The notes under the pieces were generated by a model. That model worked only from the letters and a program-made list of their open reading frames with translations. It ran no database searches and was not told where the DNA came from. The position numbers were made by a program, and so were the translations under genes. Of a stretch of 12,337 nt of DNA, positions 1 to 6,045 are shown one piece after another. Source of the stretch: an uncultured Micrococcales bacterium (lineage in GTDB: Bacteria; Actinomycetota; Actinomycetes; S36-B12; UBA10799). The DNA lies in assembly GCA_937952095.1 (NCBI GenBank), contig CALFYG010000163.1:1-12337 (forward strand), in the 5' to 3' direction. Position 1 is the stretch's first letter, and each line of letters starts with the position of its first letter.

Positions 1-5
1 CGATA

Positions 6-98
6 TCAGATGGCGCTGAGCGATTTCAGGATCAGATAGGTGCAGATGAGCACCCCTGCCATGGACAACAGGCCCAGGGCGACAATGCTGAGTTTCAT
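6..98 (-). CDS. Small single-helix membrane peptide (30 aa)
   Basis: A complete 31-codon frame including the stop, starting ATG (98-96) and ending TGA (8-6). The product begins MKLSIVALGLLSMAGVL and is almost wholly hydrophobic over residues 4-24. A lysine at position 2 and another at 25 frame one predicted transmembrane helix, so it should sit in the inner membrane. A purine-rich Shine-Dalgarno, GAGGAA, lies about 7 nt before the start on the minus strand, which supports translation. Codons fit Pseudomonas. The hairpin terminator at 164-198 lies upstream, so it is probably its own transcription unit. I do not recognise the family, and no partner can be named because the window ends 5 bases after its stop. 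Seen: the frame, the ribosome site and the hydrophobicity. Inferred: that it is expressed. Confidence 0.6.
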   Translation of the reverse strand: MKLSIVALGLLSMAGVLICTYLILKSLSAI

Positions 99-163
99 CG
101 GGTTTCCTCGTTGAACTGCGATGGGCTGCTGTATCAAGGAGGGGAGAGGCAGCAGGCGGGGGG

Positions 164-198
164 AAAGCCCCGGAGGGATGAGCGGCCTCCGGGGCTTT
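164..198. terminator. Strong bidirectional-type hairpin terminator
   Basis: A perfect 13-bp inverted repeat: AAAGCCCCGGAGG (164-176) pairs with CCTCCGGGGCTTT (186-198) around a 9-base loop. The A-tract, GC stem and T-tract layout is typical of Pseudomonas intrinsic terminators, but the T-tract is only three long. It lies downstream of the minus-strand gene at 409-1488 and could end its transcript about 210 bases after the stop. On the plus strand no upstream gene in the window needs it. Confidence 0.75.
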
Positions 199-229
199 GG
201 TGACCACCATAGGAGAAAGTCACATTGAT

Positions 230-241
230 AAGGCTAGCCTT
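230..241. repeat. 12-bp perfect palindrome
   Basis: AAGGCTAGCCTT reads the same on both strands, centred between 235 and 236. It has no loop, so it is more like a dimeric protein binding site than an RNA hairpin. No adjacent promoter elements were identified, so an operator role is only a guess. Palindromes of this length also occur by chance. Confidence 0.35.
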
Positions 242-273
242 GTTTCGCTGTGCGGCAAGCGAAGCGGCATCGC

Positions 274-295
274 TTTTCCCGCAGGATCGGGAAAA
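274..295. repeat. 8-bp stem inverted repeat
   Basis: TTTTCCCG (274-281) and CGGGAAAA (288-295) form a perfect stem with the loop CAGGAT. The T-tract comes before and the A-tract after the stem on either strand, opposite to an intrinsic terminator. It may be a transcript-stabilising hairpin or a protein-binding dyad downstream of the gene at 409-1488. Confidence 0.4.
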
Positions 296-332
296 TGCCT
301 AGCCATACCGCAGTGATGGCCACGGAGGGTCC

Positions 333-440
333 ATGCGCCTCGTCCATTTCCTGATTGCCCTTCCCGCCGCGCTGCTGGCTGAGCCTCAGATAACCGCGCG
401 GCGCAGGTTCAGCGTTCGTCGCCGATCTCCAGTTCGATGA
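333..440 (+). CDS. Doubtful 35-aa ORF with signal-like start
   Basis: This short frame starts ATG at 333 and stops TGA at 438-440. A GGAGGG sequence lies at 324-329, only 3 nt from the start, which is tight for a ribosome site. Residues 1-16 (MRLVHFLIALPAALLA) resemble a signal peptide or membrane helix. The rest is arginine-rich and overlaps, tail to tail, the last 32 bases of the minus-strand gene at 409-1488, which suggests the end is fortuitous. It could be a real small secreted peptide, a truncated gene, or chance. I do not recognise it. Confidence 0.2.
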   Translation: MRLVHFLIALPAALLAEPQITARRRFSVRRRSPVR

Positions 441-1488
441 AGTCGATGACCCCTGCCGCGCGGTTGTCGAGGCGCTCAAGTTCCTGGCCGTCCAGCGTCT
501 GCAACAGCGAGACGCCGTGTTCCAGGTGCTCGCCGGAGGCATGCGAAGCGGCTTCGCGGGTAGGACTGAACAGCCAGGCGTGCGGATGTTGCGCGCGCCA
601 GGCGGCGCGGGGTGAAAGGCTGACCTCGGTGCCTGCCGGGTAGTGCCAGGCGCCCAGTTGCAAGGCCTCGGCGAGGACCGTACCGCCGAGGCCGTACAGG
701 CGGCGGTCGCGGTCGAAGGCCAGGGCGCCGCCGCTCAGCGCGATGCCGCGCACCGACACCCGTTGCCCGGTTTCCGGCATTACCCGCCAGCGCTCGGCGT
801 CGCGGTAGCCGTCGGTGTAGACCATGCCATCGCTGGCGAACAATCGCGCACCGGCGGGGAAGTCGATGTCGTCGGCGCGGTTGCCGGTCGCCAGGCTACA
901 GCCTTCGAAGGCGGCGGGACGCCCGTCGCGCTCGCTGGCGAAGGCGATTTCCTGGCTGGCGTCGCAACGCCAGCCTTCGATCTCGGCGACTCCCTCGCCA
1001 CGCAGGCGCAGCGAAGTGGGATGGACGCCGGTGGTTTTCCATGGGTCCTGCGGGTTGTCCTGCTCGCTCTGCAGCCAGCGTTGCAGGTGGCGGGTGGCGA
1101 CGCCGCGGATCGTCACCGGGGTGGGGAATTCGGCTTCTCGGAAGCTTTCCGGCTGGTGCTTGAGTTCCAGCTTCAGCCGGGTGCCGGCAGGCATCTCGAT
1201 GCCTCCGAGGCGGGTAGGGCGCTCGAGCACGGCGCTGTGCGCGGCTTCCTCGCGTGCACGTTCGCGCTCGTACTGCCAGAGACCGATCTCCAGCCAGGCG
1301 CGCAGTCCCAACGGGATCAGCAGGAGCAGCATCAGCAGGCCGCGGCTCGGCCAGCGGCGGCGCAAGCGCTGGCGCGCGCGCGGGCTGAAGGCCAGGAGCG
1401 ATAGCCAGACCAGCAGCCAGATGCCGGCGACGAACGACGACAGGTAGATGAGCGGGACGATCAGGGGAAGAGGGGCGACGGGGATCAC
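409..1488 (-). CDS. Unknown two-helix membrane protein with periplasmic domain
   Basis: A 359-residue protein that I do not recognise. The start is GTG (1488-1486) with AAGGA about 8 nt upstream; an overlapping ATG frame just upstream is out of register. Two strongly hydrophobic segments, about 7-34 and 49-70, are separated by a very basic loop (residues 37-49, seven arginines). By the positive-inside rule the loop is cytoplasmic, so the hydrophilic 280-residue C-terminal part should be periplasmic. That part is rich in short beta-like stretches and has two cysteines, at about 175 and 197, which could form a disulfide. Its second half repeats a PAGTxL-like pattern (PAGTRLKL near 100, PAGARLF near 211, PAGTEVSL near 284). 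This may indicate repeated beta modules. It is transcribed divergently from the chemoreceptor gene, and the hairpin at 164-198 probably ends its transcript. Coding is secure; function is not known. Confidence 0.85.
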   Translation of the reverse strand: MIPVAPLPLIVPLIYLSSFVAGIWLLVWLSLLAFSPRARQRLRRRWPSRGLLMLLLLIPLGLRAWLEIGLWQYERERAREEAAHSAVLERPTRLGGIEMPAGTRLKLELKHQPESFREAEFPTPVTIRGVATRHLQRWLQSEQDNPQDPWKTTGVHPTSLRLRGEGVAEIEGWRCDASQEIAFASERDGRPAAFEGCSLATGNRADDIDFPAGARLFASDGMVYTDGYRDAERWRVMPETGQRVSVRGIALSGGALAFDRDRRLYGLGGTVLAEALQLGAWHYPAGTEVSLSPRAAWRAQHPHAWLFSPTREAASHASGEHLEHGVSLLQTLDGQELERLDNRAAGVIDFIELEIGDER

Positions 1489-1731
1489 GCGGGCGTCCTT
1501 GCGGGTTGGGTTCCATGACGTCTCCGGCGCGGCGTGCCGGGTACCTGCCAGAGTTTACAGGGCGCGTCCCGATGCCGCAGCGGCAAACTGTCTTCAGGCC
1601 TTGTCCGCCGGGGGCCACGCCCTGGAGAGGGAGGCGCTCGGGGATGGAGTCGGCGAAGTGCCGATTCAAGCCCAGGCGCGACGGGCCGATGGGGTGGTTA
1701 TCGGTTTCTGTAGTCCAGTGGGGAAAAACCA
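1489..1731. promoter_or_regulatory. Divergent intergenic region
   Basis: These 243 bp separate the GTG start of the minus-strand membrane protein from the ATG of the plus-strand chemoreceptor, so both promoters should lie here. A perfect dyad, TGCCGC-A-GCGGCA (1573-1585), is the most regular element and could be an operator. A GGGGA ribosome site lies 1720-1724, just before the chemoreceptor start, and AAGGA precedes the other gene. I could not assign convincing -35/-10 elements or an Anr/FNR box by eye. No credible gene fits inside. Confidence 0.55.
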
Positions 1732-2553
1732 ATGAACGAAAGCGTCGCCAGGGTGTTCGATCGGATTCTACGGGGGCTCGGGTTGAAGACCCTGAACGCC
1801 CAGTTCCTGCTGTCCTATGCACTGATGTTCGGCCTGGCCGCCTGCGCCTCGGTGGCGTTGTACCTGAGCATGTCGATCTCGCCGGAAACCATCAACGTGG
1901 CCGGCGCGCAGCGCATGCTCAGCCAGAAGATGGCCCGCGAGGCGCTGCAATTGCGACTCGGCGCCGGCGACCCAAAGGCCCTGGCCGCGACCATCGCCCA
2001 GTACGAACGCTCGGCCGCCGATCTGGATGCGGGCAATGCCGAGCGCAACGTGAGCCGGATGGGCGCGCCGGAGATCGCCGCCCAGCGGCAGAAGGTGGCG
2101 CAGATCTGGGGCCGCTACCGGGCCATGCTCGACCAGGTGGCACAGCCTGCCAGCCAGGTCGATCTGCGCGGCTTCTCGCAGTATTCCACCGAGCTGTTGG
2201 GCGAGCTGAACAACCTGGTCTCGCTGATGAGCGCGCGCGCCGACAGTGTCCAGCACACCCAGATGTGGATCGCCTTCGGTTGCCTGTTGGCGATCCTGGT
2301 GCTGGTGGTGCTCGGCCGGCAGTTCGGCCTGGCGCCGCTGATGCGGCAGTTGCGTGGGTTGGAAGTGGCGCTGACCGAGGTCGGCGCGGCGAACTTCACC
2401 CATGCCCTGGCGGCGGGCCATGCGGACAACGAGATCGGCCGCATCGTCGCTGGCTACGAGCGGATGCGCCAGGACGTCAGCGGTTTGCTGGCGAACGTCA
2501 AGCGCAGCGCGGCAGAGACCGACAAGGACGTGGCCGAGGCCCTGGCACAGGCG
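1732..2553 (+). CDS. mcpN: PilJ-domain chemoreceptor, N-terminal part (McpN-like), cut by chimeric joint
   Basis: The N-terminal half of a methyl-accepting chemotaxis protein, anchored in the inner membrane. Order: cytoplasmic start (1-23), first membrane helix about 24-46, periplasmic ligand domain about 47-176, second helix about 177-198, HAMP-like linker about 199-255. The ligand domain carries the PilJ/NIT-type box at 54-72, INVAGAQRMLSQKMAREAL, in which the arginine is the conserved nitrate-contacting position in NarX and PilJ-type sensors. Among P. aeruginosa receptors with this domain, the sequence matches McpN (nitrate chemotaxis) rather than PilJ in my memory of the family. The start ATG follows GGGGA by 7 nt. 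What is missing is decisive: the methylation helices and the conserved hairpin tip that contacts CheA and CheW should follow the HAMP region. Instead, after ALAQA (about residue 274) the frame runs into an unrelated peptidase. The end given here is approximate. Family sure; exact gene name likely. Confidence 0.8.
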
Positions 2554-2595
2554 AGGCGTTCCGCGCGCGATGGCCTGCCCTCCGGCGGGCGGTCT
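2530..2595. other. Chimeric joint between two genomes
   Basis: Somewhere in these bases the sequence changes from a Pseudomonas chemoreceptor to an S58 peptidase of an actinobacterium. On the left the protein is HAMP-linker sequence up to DKDVAEALAQA. By 2602 it is the peptidase core GGVGAGTG. The intervening residues (RRSARDGLPSGGRSALS) cannot be assigned to either side with certainty. The reading frame stays open by chance, so 1732-3168 (478 codons) would be annotated as one gene. There is no insertion sequence, integrase or direct repeat that would explain a biological fusion. Confidence 0.8.
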
Positions 2596-3168
2596 GCGTT
2601 GAGCGGTGGTGTGGGCGCGGGTACCGGGACCGCGTGCATGGGCTGGAAAGGGGGCATCGGCACGTCGTCGCGTGTGCTGCCCGACGGCACGACGGTCGCG
2701 GTGGTGCTTCTCACCAATTTCGGAGCACCGCACCAGTTGGCCCTGCGGGGACGGGTGGTCGCGGAGGAACTCGATGCGCCGGCCTGGTGGGCCGACCACC
2801 ACCCCGAGCCGGCGGGGTCCTGTATCGGGGTCGTGCTCACCGACGCGCCACTCGACGCGGCCACTGCGGCCCGGGTGGCGGCACGGGTCGGTCTGGGGCT
2901 GGCCAGGGTCGGCTCGGTCGCCCACCACGGCAGTGGCGAGATCTTCTGCTGTCTGGCCACCGGGCTGCGGGCGCCCCGGGACCAGGCCCCGGATCGCGCT
3001 GCGTGGCCGGGTTCGCGACTCGACGACCTGTTCGAGGCCACGGTCGACGCCACCGAGTCGGCCGTTTGGGACAGCCTCCTGTCGGCGACCACCACCACCG
3101 GGCGGCGGGGCCTTACCGTGCCAGCGCTACCTCAGGACCGGCTCGCCGCGCTGTTTTCCGGGAGCTGA
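2554..3168 (+). CDS. S58 family (DmpA-type) aminopeptidase, C-terminal part, 5' end missing
   Basis: The C-terminal half of a DmpA/BapA-type peptidase of family S58, which removes N-terminal D-, L- or beta-amino acids from peptides. These enzymes are made as one chain and cleave themselves at a Gly-Ser bond into alpha and beta chains. Visible motifs: the glycine-rich core GGVGAGTGTACMGWKGGIGT near 2602-2661, TSSRV after it, LLTNFG, and then GSCIGVVLTDAPL. In the last motif the serine at codon 2818-2820 is the expected nucleophile and first residue of the beta chain. Then come LGLARVGS, HGSGEI and a C-terminal LFEATVDATESAVWDSLL segment, all in family order. The beta chain is thus complete, and roughly the first 150 residues of the alpha chain are lost at the chimeric joint. 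The stop TGA (3166-3168) lies 6 bases from the tail of the convergent transporter operon. A peptidase beside a peptide importer fits peptide use. Start coordinate is approximate. Confidence 0.85.
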   Translation, partial: RRSARDGLPSGGRSALSGGVGAGTGTACMGWKGGIGTSSRVLPDGTTVAVVLLTNFGAPHQLALRGRVVAEELDAPAWWADHHPEPAGSCIGVVLTDAPLDAATAARVAARVGLGLARVGSVAHHGSGEIFCCLATGLRAPRDQAPDRAAWPGSRLDDLFEATVDATESAVWDSLLSATTTTGRRGLTVPALPQDRLAALFSGS

Positions 3169-3174
3169 CCCCGT

Positions 3175-4152
3175 TCAGTGCCCGGCAGGTGTGCCCGTCA
3201 GCCAGCAGGCAGCCTCGTGCCCATCGGCATCGGACAGCACCGGCAGATCCTTGCTGCGGCAATCCTCAGCCACCGCTTGCGCCTCACCGTCGCGCAGTGC
3301 TGGGCAACGGGGGTGGAAGCGGCACCCGGACGGGATTGCGGTCGGGTCCGGTGGTTCGCCGGTGAGGACGATGGGGTCGACGTGGTCGATCTCTGGGACG
3401 ACCGACAGCAGCGCCCTGGTGTACGGGTGCTTCGGCGCGGACAGGACCTCCTCGGTGGGGCCCTGCTCGACGATGCGTCCGAGGTACATCACGGCGATGC
3501 GGTCGGCGATGTTCCAGGCGACCCCGAGATCGTGGGTGACGACCAGCAGGGATAGCCCCAGCGACTCGCGCAGGGACAGCAGGAGGGCCAGGATCTCCCC
3601 TCGCACCGAGGCATCCAGCGAACTCACCGGTTCGTCGGCGATGATCACCTGCGGCTGCAGGACGAGGGCCCCGGCGATCACGACACGTTGCCGCTGGCCG
3701 CCGGACAACTCGTGCGGGTAGCGCAGGAAGAAGCGCTCGGGGGGACGCAGGCCGGCACGGGAGAGTGCGTCGGCGACGGCGGCCCGCTCATCGCCGTCGA
3801 AACGGTGCACCCGAAGCCCCTCGGCGACAGCCTCGTACACCGACCTGCGCGGATTGAGTGCCCCGGTGGGATCCTGCAGGACCAGTTGTGCGCTGCGCCG
3901 GTGCTTCTTGAGCGCCCCCGCTGAGTACTCCAGCGGCTGCCCGTCGACGAGGATCTCGCCGCCCGAAGGCCGCTCGAGTCCGAGCAGCGCGCGGGACAGC
4001 GTGGTCTTGCCGCACCCGCTCTCACCCACGAGGGCGACGATCTCGCCGCGCCCGAGGCTCAGATCGACACCGTCGACGGCCCGCGCGGTCTGGTTGCCCC
4101 GGCCGCGGAACGTCACCTCGAGGTTCCGCGCTTCCAGGACGGACTCGGTCAT
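3175..4152 (-). CDS. oppF: Oligopeptide/dipeptide ABC transporter ATPase (OppF/DppF type)
   Basis: The second of two ATPases that drive the peptide importer, cytoplasmic and docked on the permeases. The 325-residue protein has Walker A GESGCGKTT (43-51), Q-loop Q93, signature LSGGQ (149-153), Walker B VIIADE (169-174) and switch H207. The C-terminal oligopeptide-transporter extension follows, with HPYTRALL (242-249) and CRFHPRCP. I chose ATG at 4152 over the longer frame to 4188. It gives an ATGA overlap with the upstream ATPase gene (stop 4151-4149), has GGAGGTG about 7 nt upstream, and begins TESVLEARNLEVTF as usual. Cysteines 277, 283, 298 and 316 in the extension resemble the set that binds a [4Fe-4S] cluster in characterised Opp/Dpp ATPases. 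It is the last gene of the operon. The substrate cannot be told from sequence; opp or dpp is a naming convention here. Confidence 0.95.
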   Translation of the reverse strand: MTESVLEARNLEVTFRGRGNQTARAVDGVDLSLGRGEIVALVGESGCGKTTLSRALLGLERPSGGEILVDGQPLEYSAGALKKHRRSAQLVLQDPTGALNPRRSVYEAVAEGLRVHRFDGDERAAVADALSRAGLRPPERFFLRYPHELSGGQRQRVVIAGALVLQPQVIIADEPVSSLDASVRGEILALLLSLRESLGLSLLVVTHDLGVAWNIADRIAVMYLGRIVEQGPTEEVLSAPKHPYTRALLSVVPEIDHVDPIVLTGEPPDPTAIPSGCRFHPRCPALRDGEAQAVAEDCRSKDLPVLSDADGHEAACWLTGTPAGH

Positions 4153-5120
4153 GTGCCCACCTCCGGTGCGAACAGGCAGGACGACCATCGGCGCTCACCG
4201 GAGGGGCGCAACTGCACCTCGGTGGTCGAGCACACTTCGCGGGCCTGCGGACACCGCGGGTGGAAAGGACATCCCGACGGTGCCTCGCCCGGGAACGGTG
4301 GGTCGCCGGGAAGGCCACTTGGCGAGTAGCGGAACCGCATGTCCCCGATCCGGGGGAAGGCGTCCCCCAACGCCCGCGAGTACGGGTGGTGGGCGTTCTC
4401 GAAGACCTGGTCGGAGGGGCCCTGCTCGACCACTTGGCCGGCGTACATGACCGCGAGGTCGTCACAGGCCGACGCAAGCACGGACAGGTCGTGGGAAATG
4501 AAGACCATGGCCAGCCCGAGATCCCGGACCCGTTCGGCCAGGACCTCCAGCACCTGTTGTTGGACCATCACGTCAAGGGCCGTGGTGGGCTCGTCGGCGA
4601 CGATCAGGCGTGGTCCGCAGGCCAGTGCCATCGCGATCATCACGCGCTGCTTCTGGCCCCCGGACAGTTGGTGTGGGTAGGACTGCGCGACCCGGGAGGG
4701 AAGGCCCACCTGCTCCAGCAGGTCCCCCACGCGGGCTCGTGCGGTGGGCTCGGAGACCGATTTCTCGTGCAGCCGGATCGGCTCGGCGATCTGGTGGCCG
4801 ACCCGTTGTACGGGGTTCAGCGCGTGCATCGCACCCTGGAACACCACGGACGCGGTCGCCCAGCGAACCGCCCGCAGCCGTCCCCACCTCATCGTCAGGA
4901 CGTCCTCACCGTCGAGCAGGACCTGCCCGGTCACGGTCGCGGACTTCGGCAACAGTCGCAGGACGGTGGAGGTCACCGTGGTCTTGCCCGACCCCGACTC
5001 CCCGGCCAGCCCCAGCGAGGAACCCGTGTCGACGGTCAGGGACACCCCGCGCACGGCGGGGACGGGCCCAGCGGCGGACCGGTAGGTGACGCTGACGTCG
5101 TCCAACTCCAGGACCGCCAT
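4149..5120 (-). CDS. oppD: Oligopeptide/dipeptide ABC transporter ATPase (OppD/DppD type)
   Basis: The first ATPase of the peptide importer, 323 residues. Motifs: Walker A GESGSGKTT (40-48), Q-loop Q95, signature LSGGQ (152-156), Walker B LIVADE (172-177) and switch H210. The oligopeptide-type C-terminal extension carries HPYSRALG (245-252) and CPFHPRCP. Four cysteines (284, 290, 297, 315) sit as in Opp/Dpp ATPases known to bind a [4Fe-4S] cluster. The ATG at 5120 is one base after the upstream permease stop (5124-5122). GGAGG inside the end of that permease serves as its ribosome site, so the two genes are translationally coupled. The stop overlaps the next ATPase by ATGA. Length and motif order are normal and every catalytic residue is present, so it should be functional. 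Confidence 0.95.
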   Translation of the reverse strand: MAVLELDDVSVTYRSAAGPVPAVRGVSLTVDTGSSLGLAGESGSGKTTVTSTVLRLLPKSATVTGQVLLDGEDVLTMRWGRLRAVRWATASVVFQGAMHALNPVQRVGHQIAEPIRLHEKSVSEPTARARVGDLLEQVGLPSRVAQSYPHQLSGGQKQRVMIAMALACGPRLIVADEPTTALDVMVQQQVLEVLAERVRDLGLAMVFISHDLSVLASACDDLAVMYAGQVVEQGPSDQVFENAHHPYSRALGDAFPRIGDMRFRYSPSGLPGDPPFPGEAPSGCPFHPRCPQAREVCSTTEVQLRPSGERRWSSCLFAPEVGT

Positions 5121-5121
5121 G

Positions 5122-6045
5122 TCACTGCCTCCCCAGGCGCGGATTGACGATCTGCTCCAGTGCCCGGCCGATCATCGTGAACGAGAGCACCACGAGGACC
5201 ACACACAGACCTGGTGGGCCGATGTACCACCAGGCCCCGGCCGACACCGCACCGTTGGAGAACGCTTGATCCAGCGTGGATCCCCATGACGGACGCAGTG
5301 GGTCGCCGAGCCCCAGGAAGGACAGGGTCGTCTCCGAGAGGATGGCGATCGCCACCGTGAGAGTGGTGTTCGTCAGGACCAGTGGGAAGACGTTGGGCAG
5401 GACGTGGCGGGTCATCTGGTGCCAGTTGCCGCTGCCCAGCGCGCGTGACCGCTCCAGGTATGGTCGGCCTTCGACGGACAGGGTCTGTGCCCGGATGAGC
5501 CGCGCGGTGCCGGCCCAGGACGTGACGCCGATGACGACGATGATGGTCAGCGTCGAACCTCCGCCGAGGACGGTGGCCAGCACGATCGCCAACGGCAGGA
5601 ACGGGATCACCAGGACCCAGTCGGTCAGTCGCTGCAGCGTGGCGCCTCCGAACCCCGTGTAGTGGCCGGAGGCGATCCCCACCGATGTCCCGATGACCAT
5701 GGAGATCAGGGTGGCGGCGATGCCCACGGTGAGGGAGACCCGCGCGCCCCAGGCCAGCAGGGCCAGCATCGACCGGCCGGAGTCGTCGGTGCCCAGCCAG
5801 TACTCGGCGGAAGGGGGTGCCAGGAGTTCGCCGGTGGCCTGCGTGACGCTGATGGTCTCCGGGGGGAACAGCACCGGCGCCAGCAGTGCAACCAGGGTGA
5901 AGAAGACCAGGATGCCCAGTCCCGCCATGCCGCCCCGGTGGGTGCGGAACTGCCGCCAACCCCGCCCGAGGGCCTCACGGCGCCGGGCTCTGGCGATGGC
6001 GCGTCGGCCCTGCGGCCGACCGGGTGTCTGCTGGTCGCTGGCCAT
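5122..6045 (-). CDS. oppC: Peptide ABC transporter permease (OppC/DppC type)
   Basis: The second membrane subunit of the importer, 307 residues. A hydrophilic, arginine-rich N-terminus (1-38) leads into helix 1 (about 40-60). The subfamily motif LGTDDSGR (84-91) follows, then five more hydrophobic stretches, giving the usual six-helix permease core. The cytoplasmic coupling loop that contacts the ATPases is at 198-218 (ERSRALGSGNW to RHVLPN), close to the family EAA motif. I chose the ATG at 6045 because it shares a base with the stop of the upstream permease (TGATG), an operon-style overlap, and has GGTGAGG just upstream. The open frame continues to 7287 without a start that makes sense, because that part is a shadow of the upstream permease. 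Confidence 0.93.
   Translation of the reverse strand: MASDQQTPGRPQGRRAIARARRREALGRGWRQFRTHRGGMAGLGILVFFTLVALLAPVLFPPETISVTQATGELLAPPSAEYWLGTDDSGRSMLALLAWGARVSLTVGIAATLISMVIGTSVGIASGHYTGFGGATLQRLTDWVLVIPFLPLAIVLATVLGGGSTLTIIVVIGVTSWAGTARLIRAQTLSVEGRPYLERSRALGSGNWHQMTRHVLPNVFPLVLTNTTLTVAIAILSETTLSFLGLGDPLRPSWGSTLDQAFSNGAVSAGAWWYIGPPGLCVVLVVLSFTMIGRALEQIVNPRLGRQ

Larger units (their letters stand above)
99..408. other. Gene-poor interval (310 bp)
   Basis: No confident protein gene lies wholly inside this stretch. From left to right it holds the ribosome-binding leader of the minus-strand peptide (99-110), the hairpin terminator (164-198), a 12-base palindrome AAGGCTAGCCTT (230-241), a second hairpin (274-295) and the start of a doubtful 35-codon plus-strand frame (333). 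No convincing -35/-10 pair was found by eye on either strand. Several dyads in 130 bases could mean an operator region or simply transcript ends. Confidence 0.5.

Noticed and set aside
274..295. Second intrinsic terminator
   Set aside because: The T-tract precedes and the A-tract follows the stem on both strands, the reverse of a terminator.
643..1404. Plus-strand 253-codon frame
   Set aside because: Antisense shadow of the 359-residue membrane protein, low-complexity Ala/Gly/Gln composition, no ribosome site.
1768..2928. Minus-strand 386-codon frame
   Set aside because: Antisense to the receptor and peptidase and crosses the chimeric joint; composition typical of GC-rich shadows.
1732..3168. 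A novel nitrate-sensing receptor-peptidase fusion protein
   Set aside because: Both halves are cut mid-domain and belong to different phyla, and the contig has other library artefacts; an in-frame joint arises by chance about one time in three.
1506..3365. Plus-strand 619-codon frame
   Set aside because: Runs out of register through the receptor, the joint and the peptidase; no motif, no ribosome site.
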